The notes: generated by a model from the sequence alone, not told the origin. A stretch of 48,827 bases of DNA from CAVQMB01 sp963713445 (GCA_963713445.1 CAVQMB010000034.1:1-48827), one strand, 5' to 3'. Positions 17,121-26,215 are shown, counted from the stretch's first letter. Translations and numbers: made by a program.

Positions 17121-18973
17121 GCGGTAACCTCCATTGCGGCAGGAACGGTGGATGGGCCGAAACAGGCGACGGCGCCTTGTTCAGCGCTGCTGACGCTGGC
17201 ACGGAAGCAGCCGAACAGTTCCCGCCCCATGCCTTCCCGATTGGCGCTGAGGTCAGGCGTTGGCAGCGACCGGTTAGCCCATTCGGCGGCGTCCACCAGC
17301 GCGGTCAGGGTACCACCGGCACAGTCCAGTAGCACCCGGTCGCCGTCGCGCAGTTTGCCGAGCGGGCCGCCGTGAAGGCATTCTGGACTGACGTGGATTG
17401 CAGCCGGCACTTTGCCCGAGGCGCCCGACATACGCCCATCGGTGACCAGCGCGACGTGGAAACCGCGGTCCTGCAGTACGCCCAGTGCGGGCGTCAGCTT
17501 ATGCAGTTCGGGCATGCCATTTGCCGCCGGTCCCTGGTGGCGCACAACCACGACGACGTCACGATCGAGTTCGCCCGCCTGGAATGCGGCCAGTACGGCG
17601 TCCTGATCGTCGAATATCCGCGCCGGCGCGTCGATCAGCCAGTGTCGCGGAGCAACGGCCGAAGTTTTGATCACCGCTCGGCCCAGGTTGCCATCCACCA
17701 GTTGCAGGCCACCCGTGGTGGCGAACGGCTGGTTGCAGGAACCAATGATGTCCGCGGCCAGGCTTTTTGGTGGAGCCGCTCGCCAGGCCAGCCGGCCGTC
17801 GGCCAGACAGGCCTCCTGACGGTAATGGTCGAGTCCGTCTCCCATGACGGTCAGCACATCCCGGTGCAATAGGCCGGCATCAAGCAACTCACCGATGACA
17901 AGGCCCATGCCACCCGCGGCATGGAATTGGTTCACATCGGCCTGGCCGTTGGGATAAACCCGTGCCAGCTGCGGAACCACCCGGGACAGTGCGGCAAAGT
18001 CGTCCCAGGTCAGCCGGATTCCGGCGGCCCGGGCGATGGCGATGAGGTGGATGGTGTGATTGGTCGAGCCGCCGGTTGCATGCAGGCCAACAATGGCATT
18101 GACCAGCGCCCGCTCGTCGACGACCTGTCCGATCGGGCGGTAATCGGGCCCCAGAGCGGTGATCCGGGCGGCCACCCGGGCGGCTTCCCGGGTCAGTTCG
18201 TCACGCAGCCGCGTATTGGGATTGACGAAGGCGCTGCCCGGCAGGTGCAGGCCCATGACCTCCAGCAGCATCTGGTTGCTGTTGGCAGTGCCATAAAAGG
18301 TGCAGGTCCCGGGGCCGTGGTAGGATTTAAGCTCGGCCTCGAGCAGTTCCTCCCGCTCGATCCGGCCTTCGGCGAACAGCTGACGGATGCGTGACTTCTC
18401 GCGGTTGGGCAGTCCCGACGGCATCGGCCCGGCGGGTACGAAAACGACCGGCAGATGCCCGAAACTCAGCGCCCCCATCAACAGGCCGGGCACGATCTTG
18501 TCACATACGCCCAGGCACAGCGCGGCGTCGAAGGTGTTATGGCTGAGTGCCACCGCGGTGGCCATGGCAATCGTGTCGCGGCTGAACAGTGACAGCTCCA
18601 TGCCGGTCTGGCCCTGCGTGACACCGTCGCACATGGCCGGCACGCCGCCAGCGAATTGTGCCACCGCACCGGCCTCGCGCGCGGCCTGTTTGATCAGCTC
18701 GGGGAACCGCTGCAACGGCTGGTGCGCCGACAACATGTCATTGTAGGCCGACACGATCGCGAGGTCGGGGTGCTCGAACAGCTTCAACCGGTGCTTGTCC
18801 TCATCGGGTGATGCGGCAAGGGCGTGTGCCAGGTTGGTACACGACAGCCGTTTCCGCAGCGGACCGGCACGGCGGGCGCGCTCGATGCGGGCCAGATAGG
18901 CCGCGCGGCAGGCAGCGCTGCGCTGGCGAATCTGTTGAGTGACGGCTTGGACGCTGGGATTCAGTATGGCCAT
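17117..18973 (-). CDS. edd: Phosphogluconate dehydratase
   Basis: Edd dehydrates 6-phosphogluconate to KDPG using a [4Fe-4S] cluster. The product is 618 aa and matches E. coli Edd end to end. Examples are YNDMLSAHQP, AMCDGVTQGQTGMELSL, LGVCDKIVPG, TGGSTNHT and VTDGRMSGASGKVP. The three cluster cysteines expected in this family are in AMCDG, GVCDK and the GSCNQPF region; the last assignment is less certain. I start at 18973 (MAILNPSVQ), 19 codons inside the longest frame, because the HexR operator at 18996-19010 lies in the upstream part and the homology begins here. The first gene of edd-eda, divergent from zwf. Confidence 0.95.
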   Translation of the reverse strand: MAILNPSVQAVTQQIRQRSAACRAAYLARIERARRAGPLRKRLSCTNLAHALAASPDEDKHRLKLFEHPDLAIVSAYNDMLSAHQPLQRFPELIKQAAREAGAVAQFAGGVPAMCDGVTQGQTGMELSLFSRDTIAMATAVALSHNTFDAALCLGVCDKIVPGLLMGALSFGHLPVVFVPAGPMPSGLPNREKSRIRQLFAEGRIEREELLEAELKSYHGPGTCTFYGTANSNQMLLEVMGLHLPGSAFVNPNTRLRDELTREAARVAARITALGPDYRPIGQVVDERALVNAIVGLHATGGSTNHTIHLIAIARAAGIRLTWDDFAALSRVVPQLARVYPNGQADVNQFHAAGGMGLVIGELLDAGLLHRDVLTVMGDGLDHYRQEACLADGRLAWRAAPPKSLAADIIGSCNQPFATTGGLQLVDGNLGRAVIKTSAVAPRHWLIDAPARIFDDQDAVLAAFQAGELDRDVVVVVRHQGPAANGMPELHKLTPALGVLQDRGFHVALVTDGRMSGASGKVPAAIHVSPECLHGGPLGKLRDGDRVLLDCAGGTLTALVDAAEWANRSLPTPDLSANREGMGRELFGCFRASVSSAEQGAVACFGPSTVPAAMEVTA

Positions 18974-18995
18974 AACATTAGCAATAAGATGATGA

Positions 18996-19010
18996 TGTAG
19001 TAATCCTACA
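18996..19010 (-). promoter_or_regulatory. HexR-type operator before edd
   Basis: TGTAGTAATCCTACA fits the published HexR pseudopalindrome (TGTARTWWWAYTACA) with one arm mismatch. A weak minus-strand promoter can be drawn with -35 TTGCAA (19025-19030) and, after 16 nt, -10 TAGGAT (19003-19008), which would lie inside the operator. Binding would then block edd-eda transcription, relieved by KDPG as known for HexR. Operator 23 nt upstream of the edd start. Confidence 0.72.
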
Positions 19011-19110
19011 AAAAATGAGTTTAATTGCAACAGCGACGACGATCACACTGAGAATACGGCCCGCCAACCGGCGCTCAACGACTTGAAAACAGACATGGTT
19101 AGGGTTAGCG

Positions 19111-19125
19111 TGTAGTAATATTACG
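19111..19125 (+). promoter_or_regulatory. HexR-type operator before zwf
   Basis: TGTAGTAATATTACG matches the HexR consensus in all but the last base and shares its first nine bases with the site before edd. It ends 17 nt before the TTG start of zwf, close to the ribosome-binding site. A repressor bound here would control zwf-hexR-kdgK, including hexR itself. Confidence 0.75.
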
Positions 19126-19141
19126 AATGGAGTTCTGATTT

Positions 19142-20623
19142 TTGAAAGCAACTCAGCCTAACGTGGTTGATCCGTTCGATCTGGTGATATTCGGTGGCAG
19201 TGGCGACCTCACGATGCGTAAGCTGTTGCCGTCGCTTTATTACCATGAGTGCGAAGGCTTGCTGCCTGCAGCCGGCCGCGTGATTGGGGTCGCCCGCCGT
19301 GAGCTGACAACAGAGCAGTACCGGGCCATGGCAACCGACTATGCGCGCCGTTTCATCGCCGGGGACGCCTTCGACGAGGCGTTATGGCTTCGCTTCGCTG
19401 AGCGGCTCGATTACATGGCGCTGGATGCTGGTCGTGAGCAGGACTTCGAGGCACTGGCTGCAAAGCTGGGCGAATATCCCGAACGTGTCCGGATTTATTA
19501 CCTGTCGACCAGCCCGGCTCTGTTCGCGCCGATCTGTAGGCATCTGGGCCGCTATGCGCTGGCCGAGGCCAATACCCGGGTAGCGGTCGAAAAGCCGCTG
19601 GGGCACAACCTGCAGACGGCGCGCGAGATCAACGGCCAGATCGGCCAGGTTTTCAGCGAGGGCCAGATATACCGGATTGACCACTACCTGGGCAAGGAAC
19701 CGGTGCAGAACCTGCTGGCGTTGCGCTTTGGCAATGCCTTGTTCGAGCCATTGTGGCAGCGCGGCCATGTCCGGGACGTGCAGATCACAGTGGCTGAGCA
19801 GATCGGCGTCGAAGGCCGGGGCGAGTTTTATGACCAGACCGGGGCGCTGCGCGATATGGTGCAGAACCACCTGCTGCAACTGCTGTGCATCATCGCCATG
19901 GAGCCACCGACCCGCAATGCACCCGAAGCCATGCGCGACGAGAAGCGCAAGGTGCTGCGGGCGTTGCGGCCGCTGCAGGGCGCCGAGGCGCTGGCTAATG
20001 CGGTGCGTGGCCAGTACCGTGCCGGTGCCATCGACGGCCAGGCTGTCCCGGGCTATCTGGACGAGCCCGGCGTCGCGCGTTATAGCGCTACTGAGTCCTT
20101 CGTGGCCCTGCGCGCGTACATCGACAACTGGCGCTGGGCCGGGGTGCCGTTTTATCTCCGCACCGGCAAGCGTCTGCAGGAGCGGGTAACTGAGGTCATC
20201 GTCAACTTCGAGCCGTTACCACACTCGATATTTCCTTCGGTGATTCGTTCCGGTGCATTGCCTAACCGTTTGGTGATCCGGCTACAGCCGGAAGAATATA
20301 TCCGCTTGTCGATTCGGACCAAAGTGCCCGGTGACGAGATGGTCCTGCGTTCGGTGGAGCTCAATCTGGATCTTGCCGAAGCCCGGCTGGGGCGTCAGCG
20401 CAGTGCTTACGAACGGCTGCTGATTGATCTGCTGCGGGGCAGTCAGACCTTATTCCTGCGCCACGACGAACTGGAAGCCGCCTGGATCTGGATCGACCCT
20501 ATCCTGGCCGCGTGGGATGCCAGTGATGAGCGTCCGGTCAGCTACAACGCCGGGACCTGGGGACCGGCTGCCGCCAGCCGACTCATTTTTGAGCACGGCA
20601 GCCAATGGTACGAAGAAGCCTGA
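19142..20623 (+). CDS. zwf: Glucose-6-phosphate 1-dehydrogenase
   Basis: Oxidises glucose-6-phosphate to 6-phosphogluconolactone with NAD(P)+, the entry to the Entner-Doudoroff and pentose phosphate routes. The 493-aa product is full length. It has the cofactor-binding IFGGSGDLTMRKLLPSL near the N-terminus, the catalytic RIDHYLGKEPVQN signature and EKPLG. The C-terminal sugar-binding domain includes VPFYLRTGKRL and FEPLPHSIF. I choose the TTG at 19142, with GGAG 9 nt upstream; no better ATG exists close by. A HexR operator lies just upstream. The stop overlaps the hexR start by 19 nt. No 6-phosphogluconolactonase gene lies nearby. Confidence 0.95.
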   Translation: MKATQPNVVDPFDLVIFGGSGDLTMRKLLPSLYYHECEGLLPAAGRVIGVARRELTTEQYRAMATDYARRFIAGDAFDEALWLRFAERLDYMALDAGREQDFEALAAKLGEYPERVRIYYLSTSPALFAPICRHLGRYALAEANTRVAVEKPLGHNLQTAREINGQIGQVFSEGQIYRIDHYLGKEPVQNLLALRFGNALFEPLWQRGHVRDVQITVAEQIGVEGRGEFYDQTGALRDMVQNHLLQLLCIIAMEPPTRNAPEAMRDEKRKVLRALRPLQGAEALANAVRGQYRAGAIDGQAVPGYLDEPGVARYSATESFVALRAYIDNWRWAGVPFYLRTGKRLQERVTEVIVNFEPLPHSIFPSVIRSGALPNRLVIRLQPEEYIRLSIRTKVPGDEMVLRSVELNLDLAEARLGRQRSAYERLLIDLLRGSQTLFLRHDELEAAWIWIDPILAAWDASDERPVSYNAGTWGPAAASRLIFEHGSQWYEEA

Positions 20624-21489
20624 AACCACTGCCAACGACCGCCGTATTGGACCGGATCCGGGCGTATCGGGCCGACTTGCGGCGCTCCGAACAAGCCGTT
20701 GCGGACGCGGTACTAGCGGATCCGGAGGGTGCCGTGCGCAGCCCGATCGCGGCATTGGCTGGCCGGGCGGGCGTCAGCGAACCTACTGTTCTACGTTTCT
20801 GCCGGGCCCTGGGCTGGTCCGGCTTCCAGGATTTCAAGCTCGCGCTGGCACATGCGCTTGGTGCCCGCATCCGCTATGCCAGTCAGGAGATTGACCACAG
20901 TGACAGCGCTGCGGTCTTGGCCGGCAAAATTATCGACGGGGCCATTACCAGCCTGTCGGAACTGCGTCGGGAACTGAACCCGGCGGCACTGGATCGGGCG
21001 GTCAGCTTGCTGGCCGGGGCCCGGCGTATCGAGTGCTATGGACTCGGCGGCGCCGGTGTGGTGGCGGCCGATGCCCAGTTCAAATTCGTCCGGCTCGGAC
21101 TGGCGGCGGTGGCCTACAGCGATCCGCATCTGCACGGCGTCACTGCCGGCCTGCTGGGCCCGGAGGACGTCGTGGTGGCGATTTCCAACTCCGGTCGCAG
21201 TCGTGATCTGCTCGCCAGTGTAGAGCTGGCCCAGGCGGCTGGCAGCCCGGTAATTGCGCTCGCCCCGGGGGCATCACCGTTGGCGCAGCTTGCCGAGGTG
21301 ACGCTGGCGGTGGCCGATGTCACGGCCAGCGATCCTTATGCCATGATCAAAGCGCGGATCGTACCGATGGTTGTGATCGACAGCCTGGCGATCGGGGTGG
21401 CGCTACGGCTCGGTCCAGAGGTGACGCGCCGGCTGGCCAGCGTACCGCAGCTGCTGGAAGGGCGATTTGTCACCGCCGGCACCTCGTGA
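20605..21489 (+). CDS. hexR: RpiR-family transcriptional regulator, HexR type
   Basis: 294-aa regulator with an N-terminal RpiR helix-turn-helix (about 10-85, including SPIAALAGRAGVSEPTVLRF and CRALGWSGFQDFK) and a C-terminal SIS sugar-phosphate-binding domain (about 120-260, including YGLGGAGVVA and VVAISNSGRSRDLL). HexR represses sugar catabolism genes and releases DNA on binding KDPG. The identity rests on family, on its position between zwf and kdgK, and on the two matching operators at 18996 and 19111. The ATG at 20605 lies inside the end of zwf, so the genes are coupled. Autoregulation through the zwf operator is expected. Confidence 0.92.
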   Translation: MVRRSLKPLPTTAVLDRIRAYRADLRRSEQAVADAVLADPEGAVRSPIAALAGRAGVSEPTVLRFCRALGWSGFQDFKLALAHALGARIRYASQEIDHSDSAAVLAGKIIDGAITSLSELRRELNPAALDRAVSLLAGARRIECYGLGGAGVVAADAQFKFVRLGLAAVAYSDPHLHGVTAGLLGPEDVVVAISNSGRSRDLLASVELAQAAGSPVIALAPGASPLAQLAEVTLAVADVTASDPYAMIKARIVPMVVIDSLAIGVALRLGPEVTRRLASVPQLLEGRFVTAGTS

Positions 21490-21537
21490 CGACTGCTGCG
21501 GTCGTGCCTGCCAACAGGGGTAAACAGAGGAGGGGTT

Positions 21538-22454
21538 GTGCGACTGGCCAGCATCGGCGAATGCATGGTTGAACTGCGGGACTGGGACGCCGGCGGGGTC
21601 GGTGTCATGCAGCGTGGCTTTGGCGGTGATACCCTCAATAGCGCCGTTTATCTGGCCCGACTGTTGGCCGGCAGGGTCCAGGTGAGCTACGTGACGCTGC
21701 TGGGCGATGATCCCTTCAGCAGCGAGATGCTGGCGGCCTGGGCCGGGGAAGGCATCGACCTCAGCCTGGTCGGCCGGTGTCCCGGGGAATCCAGCGGCCT
21801 GTATGCCATTACCACCGATGCCAGCGGTGAACGCAGCTTCACCTACTGGCGCAGTGCTGCCCCGGTGCGGCATCTGTTCGGGCCTGACGATGGTGCAACC
21901 CGTCTGCAGCGCCTCGACGGGTACGACGTGCTGTATTTTAGTGCCATCACACTGGCCGTATTGTACCCCGAAGGCCGCCGGCGTTTGCTGGCGCTGGCGG
22001 AGCGTTTCCGGGCGAGCGGTCGCGTTGTGGTGTTCGACGACAACTACCGGCCACGCTTGTGGACGTCAGCTACTGAAGCCCGTAAGGCAGTGCGCCGTGC
22101 ATTGGAGTCGGCCACCCTGGCCCTGGTCTCGGCCGCCGACCAGGCCGCATTGTTTGGCGCGGCGCCGCCGACCACGTTGCGCGACCGGTTGTGCCGTTGG
22201 GGTTGTCCGGAGGTCGTGCTACGGCGTGGCGCCGAACCCTGTCTGCTGGCATGGCCGGGGGGGCTGCCGAGCTGCCCGCGCGGCGTATCGCGCGGGTGAT
22301 CGATACAACAGCAGCGGGTGATGCCTTCAATGCCGCCTATCTGGCGGCACGCCTGGACGGTATCAAACCACCTGCCGCTGCTGCGGCCGGCCATGCATTG
22401 GCAGCCCGGGTGGTTCAGGTGCCGGGCGCCCTGATTCCCCTCGCGGACTGGTAG
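21538..22454 (+). CDS. kdgK: 2-keto-3-deoxygluconate kinase (PfkB family), frameshifted
   Basis: PfkB/ribokinase-fold sugar kinase that phosphorylates 2-keto-3-deoxygluconate to KDPG, the eda substrate. The first frame begins at a GTG (21538) preceded by AGAGGAGG. It shows the N-terminal SIGECMVELRD, GGDTLNSAVYLARLL and VVFDDNYRPRLW. After the run of seven G at 22257-22263 that frame turns nonsensical and ends at 22299. The third frame then continues with AAELPARRIARVIDTTAAGDAFNAAYLAARL, the PfkB catalytic signature with DTTAAGDAF, to a TAG at 22452-22454. One missing G in the run explains it. The gene is either a homopolymer error or freshly inactivated. Confidence 0.88.
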
Positions 22455-22469
22455 AGGCACCGTCGGATT

Positions 22470-22488
22470 CTGCCTCGCAGACAGGCAG
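22470..22488. terminator. Weak hairpin between convergent genes
   Basis: A 6-bp stem CTGCCT/AGGCAG with a 7-nt loop lies between the kdgK stop (22454) and the stop of the minus-strand amidase-like gene (22509). It has no T-run on either side. It is placed where a two-way terminator would be, but it is weak. Confidence 0.3.
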
Positions 22489-22508
22489 ATATGGCCGGGG
22501 CAAGCCGC

Positions 22509-24746
22509 TTACGCCTTGTGCCCGGTCGCTGGCAATGGCAGGGCAAACGGGGTTGGATCAGCGAAACGTCGGATCACGTTGGTCAGCATGCGCGAGATGG
22601 CGTTGTCGTAGTCTCCATGTGACAGGCTGCCACAGAAAGTGATCGATCCGACCGAAAACACCGCACCGCCGTTGGCCGTTTCGAAGAACACGATTTCGCC
22701 GCGGATGAGGTCCTCAAGCGGCTCGCCGCTTAGGGTTGCCCGATGCGTCAGCAACTCCTCCGGAACCACCACGAACGATGCCGTGTGGTGTTCGGAACGA
22801 GCCAGCACCAGGGCGTGTCGCGGTGTACCCAGACGCACGTCCGCGCGGTCCAGCTCGAAGCCAGCGGCGCCGCCACCGTTGAGTCCGAAATCTCCCAGGA
22901 TCTCATCATCGATGCCGGCAAAAATCCAGGCGGCGCGCTCGTCCCGTGATGCGGCCAGCCGGCGGTAGTAGGAGCTCTCGAATAGCCCCTGCGCCGAGAA
23001 ACCGATTCCGCACAGCGCCTGCGGATAGCGGCCGTTACGCCGCCACAGCCCGCCATAACCACCGTCGAGGCTGTTGTAATATTCCCCCGGTTCCGCGGCC
23101 CAGGCCCGGATGCCGCCCTCGGCACGGCGGATTTCAATGACTTCAGGCAACGCCGGATTACGGGCGATGCGCCAGTAGAAACCGTTGCCACCCAGATAGA
23201 CCAGCCGGCCGCCGTTATCGCGATACCGGGTCAAGGCGTCCAGCATGCGTGGCGTATGATATTCAGGGTGGGAGCCTGTTAATACCACGGTGTAGGACTC
23301 CAGCAGCGCGATTCCCTGGTTGTCCAGATCCTCGTCGGTGGCAACGTCGAAAGCAAAGCCTTGCTGTTCCAGCCAGTCGGTCAGATGGGAGTCGGCTGGA
23401 AAATGCCGCAGTCCCGAGCCGTGGGCATCATTGAAGGTCAGAAATCCCGGCCGCATGGTGAGCACCGGTCGGCGTCGGCTGGAGTAGCAGACGCCACTGC
23501 CATCCCGATGCACGTTATAGGTTGAGCGGCCGTATTCCGGGTGCTGGTCGGGGTTGTGCGCATAGGCGCCCCAGTCCGCGGCCCGTTTGAAATACGCGGC
23601 GTCGGCGTTGCCCCGGGCGTGATTGAAATAAGCCTGATAGGTGAACGTGGAAATCAGCAGCAGGATGGGTGCGGTCGGCGTCTGCGGCCGGACGTAGAAC
23701 GGCAGAATATCTTCGGCATCCTCACAGCGCAGGCGGACGCCGTAAACACCTCCGGCCAGAGCTTCCTGGATGGATATGGCAAAATCGGTTTCCCAGCCGC
23801 AGTCGCCCAGGTCATCGTCGTGAAAATGAATCGCCGCATACTGCTCCGGAGCGTGGCACCAGCTCATTTCGGAGCCATCCCAGCGCGCTCCGCAAACGGC
23901 TCGAGTGGGTAGATTGACCAGCTGCCCCCCGCAACCATGAGGTCCGCGATCGACCACGCCCTGGGTGTCAATCGCGACGGCGAAATCCCACCAGGCGAGG
24001 ACCTCACGAGCGGTGGCACGGGGGTCCAGAAGGTCCAGGTCAATGTCGGCGCTGGCGGCCGAACCGAGTACCACTGGATCCTCCAACCGGCCGTTGTAAT
24101 GCTGACTGACCGGGGTTCCGGGACGGGCGGCGAGCAGGAGTGGTCCTGGCGCTTGAGGTGCGGCGGTGGTGATGCTGTGCAGTGCCGAGACCCGTTCACC
24201 GTCATCGACGGTCTTGGTGTACGGCACCTGACTGACTTGCATGCTGCCCTGCTGGGGATTGAAGCTTGCCCAGACCCGGTACCAGCGGCGTTCGGTGAGA
24301 GGCTGACCGGTGGCGATGCGCAGCGGCGTCGGGGAACCGGTCTGGTCGAGTTCAAACCAGGCACCATCCGGGCCGATGCCGAACGCGAAACCGCTGCCGG
24401 TGCCGGCACGGGTCGCCATCACTACCTGTGGGCCGTCGTCGGGCAGCGTCGGCCAGATCAGACAACTCACCGAGAACGGCCGGGTTGCGCTCAGTGCCGG
24501 TGGTTCCGCGACCCTGGCGTAGGAGCCCTGGTGGATCGGCTGGTTGCGCGAGGGGAAAGTGCCCGCGAACACCGAATGCGGGATCTCCTCGAGTCGCATA
24601 CCAGGTCCGGCCGGGTTGGGATCGGCATGAACAATGCGCACCAGATCGGCTTGATAGGATTCTGACAGCTGACTGGAAACTTTGACCTCGAGCCGGTCGC
24701 CGGCGGTTACGGAAAGGCGATCCAGATAACCGGTGATGGGCAGCAT
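22509..24746 (-). CDS. N,N-dimethylformamidase large-subunit homologue
   Basis: 745 aa, full length for the DMFase large-subunit family, amide hydrolases using a mononuclear iron. The N-terminal beta domain (1-80) is followed by a LamG-like jelly-roll region (about 85-230, FSVSCLIWP...RRWYRVWASF). The C-terminal part, from about 280, has the landmarks STFTYQAYFN, YGRSTYNVHRDGSGV, LVLTGSHPEYHTPR and YLGGNGFYWR. DMFase iron is held by two Tyr and one Glu. By spacing these would be Y370, Y410 and E495 here, an inference from memory of that structure. No small-subunit gene is visible next to it. It ends the minus-strand block, 13 nt after the aminotransferase. Dimethylformamide itself need not be the substrate; many homologues are uncharacterised. 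Confidence 0.85.
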   Translation of the reverse strand: MLPITGYLDRLSVTAGDRLEVKVSSQLSESYQADLVRIVHADPNPAGPGMRLEEIPHSVFAGTFPSRNQPIHQGSYARVAEPPALSATRPFSVSCLIWPTLPDDGPQVVMATRAGTGSGFAFGIGPDGAWFELDQTGSPTPLRIATGQPLTERRWYRVWASFNPQQGSMQVSQVPYTKTVDDGERVSALHSITTAAPQAPGPLLLAARPGTPVSQHYNGRLEDPVVLGSAASADIDLDLLDPRATAREVLAWWDFAVAIDTQGVVDRGPHGCGGQLVNLPTRAVCGARWDGSEMSWCHAPEQYAAIHFHDDDLGDCGWETDFAISIQEALAGGVYGVRLRCEDAEDILPFYVRPQTPTAPILLLISTFTYQAYFNHARGNADAAYFKRAADWGAYAHNPDQHPEYGRSTYNVHRDGSGVCYSSRRRPVLTMRPGFLTFNDAHGSGLRHFPADSHLTDWLEQQGFAFDVATDEDLDNQGIALLESYTVVLTGSHPEYHTPRMLDALTRYRDNGGRLVYLGGNGFYWRIARNPALPEVIEIRRAEGGIRAWAAEPGEYYNSLDGGYGGLWRRNGRYPQALCGIGFSAQGLFESSYYRRLAASRDERAAWIFAGIDDEILGDFGLNGGGAAGFELDRADVRLGTPRHALVLARSEHHTASFVVVPEELLTHRATLSGEPLEDLIRGEIVFFETANGGAVFSVGSITFCGSLSHGDYDNAISRMLTNVIRRFADPTPFALPLPATGHKA

Positions 24747-24759
24747 GGCGGTTTGGTCC

Positions 24760-26154
24760 TCACAAAATCTGTTGGTGATGCAACTCGGCCGTATAAGCAG
24801 CCAGTGTGTCGGCGAGGCGGCGGACGATTTCTTCGATTTCTTCGGCGGTTACGATCAGCGGTGGTGAAACCATCAACCATTCGCCGTAGCGGCCGCCCGA
24901 GGTGCGCCGCGCATATAGCAACAGGCCGCGTTCAGCGGCAAGCTCCACGATGCGGTTGGCGGCCATTAGCTCGGCCGGCAGCATCCGCTTGCTGGCTTTG
25001 TCGCCGACAATTTCGACCGCCATCAACAGGCCCTTGCCGCGGATGTCACCGAGGATGGGGCAGTCGGCCTGAACCGCAGCCAGGTGCTGGCGCAACAATC
25101 TGCCCATACGCCCGGCATTGCCGATCAGGTCGCGCTCGAGCATCTCGCTCACCACGGCATGCCCCACCGCGCATGACAGCGGGTTGGCGTACGCGGTGTG
25201 GCCGTGCATGAAACCGCCCGCTTCGGTGATGGTCTGGACCATGTCATCCGGTGCGAGTACCACGCCCAGCGGCGTATAGCCGGCGGCGATGCCCTTGGCT
25301 AGAGTGACGATGTCGGGCCGTGCCGCGGGCCAGTGCTCAGCGGCCAGGAAGGTGCCGGTGCGGCCGGCGCCACTCATGACCTCGTCGTAGATCAGTAACA
25401 CGCCGTGGCGGGTGCAGATCTCGCGAACGGCGGTGTAATAGAGATCGGGTGCGACCAGGGCCCCGGTGGCCAACCCGCCGACCGGTTCCATGATAAAGGC
25501 CAATACGCTGTCCGCACCTTGGTCGATGATTTCCCGCTCCAGAGCCGCTGCGCAATGGCGGGCATAACTCTCCGGGGTATGGTCCTGAGGCAGGCGATAG
25601 GTGAACGGCGCCGGCACTTTGGGCATGACCCGCATCAGCGGACCGAATACCTGTTCCGCCACAATGTCGCCCGTGACCGCAAGTGCGCCCAGGGTCGCAC
25701 CGTGGTAACCCGGCTCGCGGCCGATCACTTTCCAGCGTTGCGGCTCACCCCGGGTCACGGCGTACTGACGGGCCAGCTTGAGGGCGCTTTCGGTGGCTTC
25801 GGAGCCACCCGAGACGAAGAAAGCCCGTTCCAGCCCGGGCCCGGCCAGGCCAGTTAGCAACTCGGCCAGTTCCACGTTGGCCTCGCTCTCGAAGGCCGGT
25901 GGATTGGCAAACACCACCTTTTGGGCCTGTTCCAGCATCGCGGCAAGCACCCGCGAGTTGCCCTGACCGAGATTGCAGGCCACCGGCCCGGACGAACCAT
26001 CGATATAGCGGCGTCCGTTGGTGTCCCACATGTAGATGCCTTCCGCCCGCGCAATAGCCGGCCGGCGTACGGTGCCCTTCTTGAAAAAAAACGTTTGTAT
26101 GGGGCCACCGTGCGGCTCGGTCCCGATCAGTTTCGGTGCTCGGATATCGGACAT
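24760..26154 (-). CDS. Class III (omega-type) PLP aminotransferase
   Basis: 464-aa fold-type I aminotransferase of class III, the group that moves amino groups from omega-amino acids, diamines or simple amines to pyruvate or 2-oxoglutarate. Motifs: FFVSGGSEATESALKLARQY (PLP phosphate region), GYHGATLGA, EPVGG, IYDEVMSGAGRTG (D257 contacts the PLP ring nitrogen) and TLAKGIAAGYTPLG with K287 as Schiff-base lysine, followed by GHTAYANPLSCA. It lies 13 nt upstream of the dimethylformamidase-like gene and should be co-transcribed. A joint role, amide hydrolysis giving an amine that is then deaminated, is plausible but unproven. Confidence 0.9.
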   Translation of the reverse strand: MSDIRAPKLIGTEPHGGPIQTFFFKKGTVRRPAIARAEGIYMWDTNGRRYIDGSSGPVACNLGQGNSRVLAAMLEQAQKVVFANPPAFESEANVELAELLTGLAGPGLERAFFVSGGSEATESALKLARQYAVTRGEPQRWKVIGREPGYHGATLGALAVTGDIVAEQVFGPLMRVMPKVPAPFTYRLPQDHTPESYARHCAAALEREIIDQGADSVLAFIMEPVGGLATGALVAPDLYYTAVREICTRHGVLLIYDEVMSGAGRTGTFLAAEHWPAARPDIVTLAKGIAAGYTPLGVVLAPDDMVQTITEAGGFMHGHTAYANPLSCAVGHAVVSEMLERDLIGNAGRMGRLLRQHLAAVQADCPILGDIRGKGLLMAVEIVGDKASKRMLPAELMAANRIVELAAERGLLLYARRTSGGRYGEWLMVSPPLIVTAEEIEEIVRRLADTLAAYTAELHHQQIL

Positions 26155-26177
26155 CGGGCTGTTCCTCGTGATGTTCA

Positions 26178-26207
26178 GCCGGCGATCACCGGACGGTGAT
26201 CGCCGGC
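26178..26207 (-). terminator. 13-bp perfect hairpin after the exported-protein gene
   Basis: The stem arm GCCGGCGATCACC and its exact complement are separated by a GGAC loop. It begins 9 nt beyond the stop of the minus-strand gene at 26216 and lies before the aminotransferase start (26154). It lacks a U-run, so it may be an RNA-stabilising or Rho-linked element rather than an intrinsic terminator. Confidence 0.5.
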
Positions 26208-26215
26208 CGGGCAGG

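Noticed and set aside
17372..18394. Long plus-strand open frames opposite edd
   Set aside because: They mirror a fully conserved edd gene on the other strand and show no family signature of their own.
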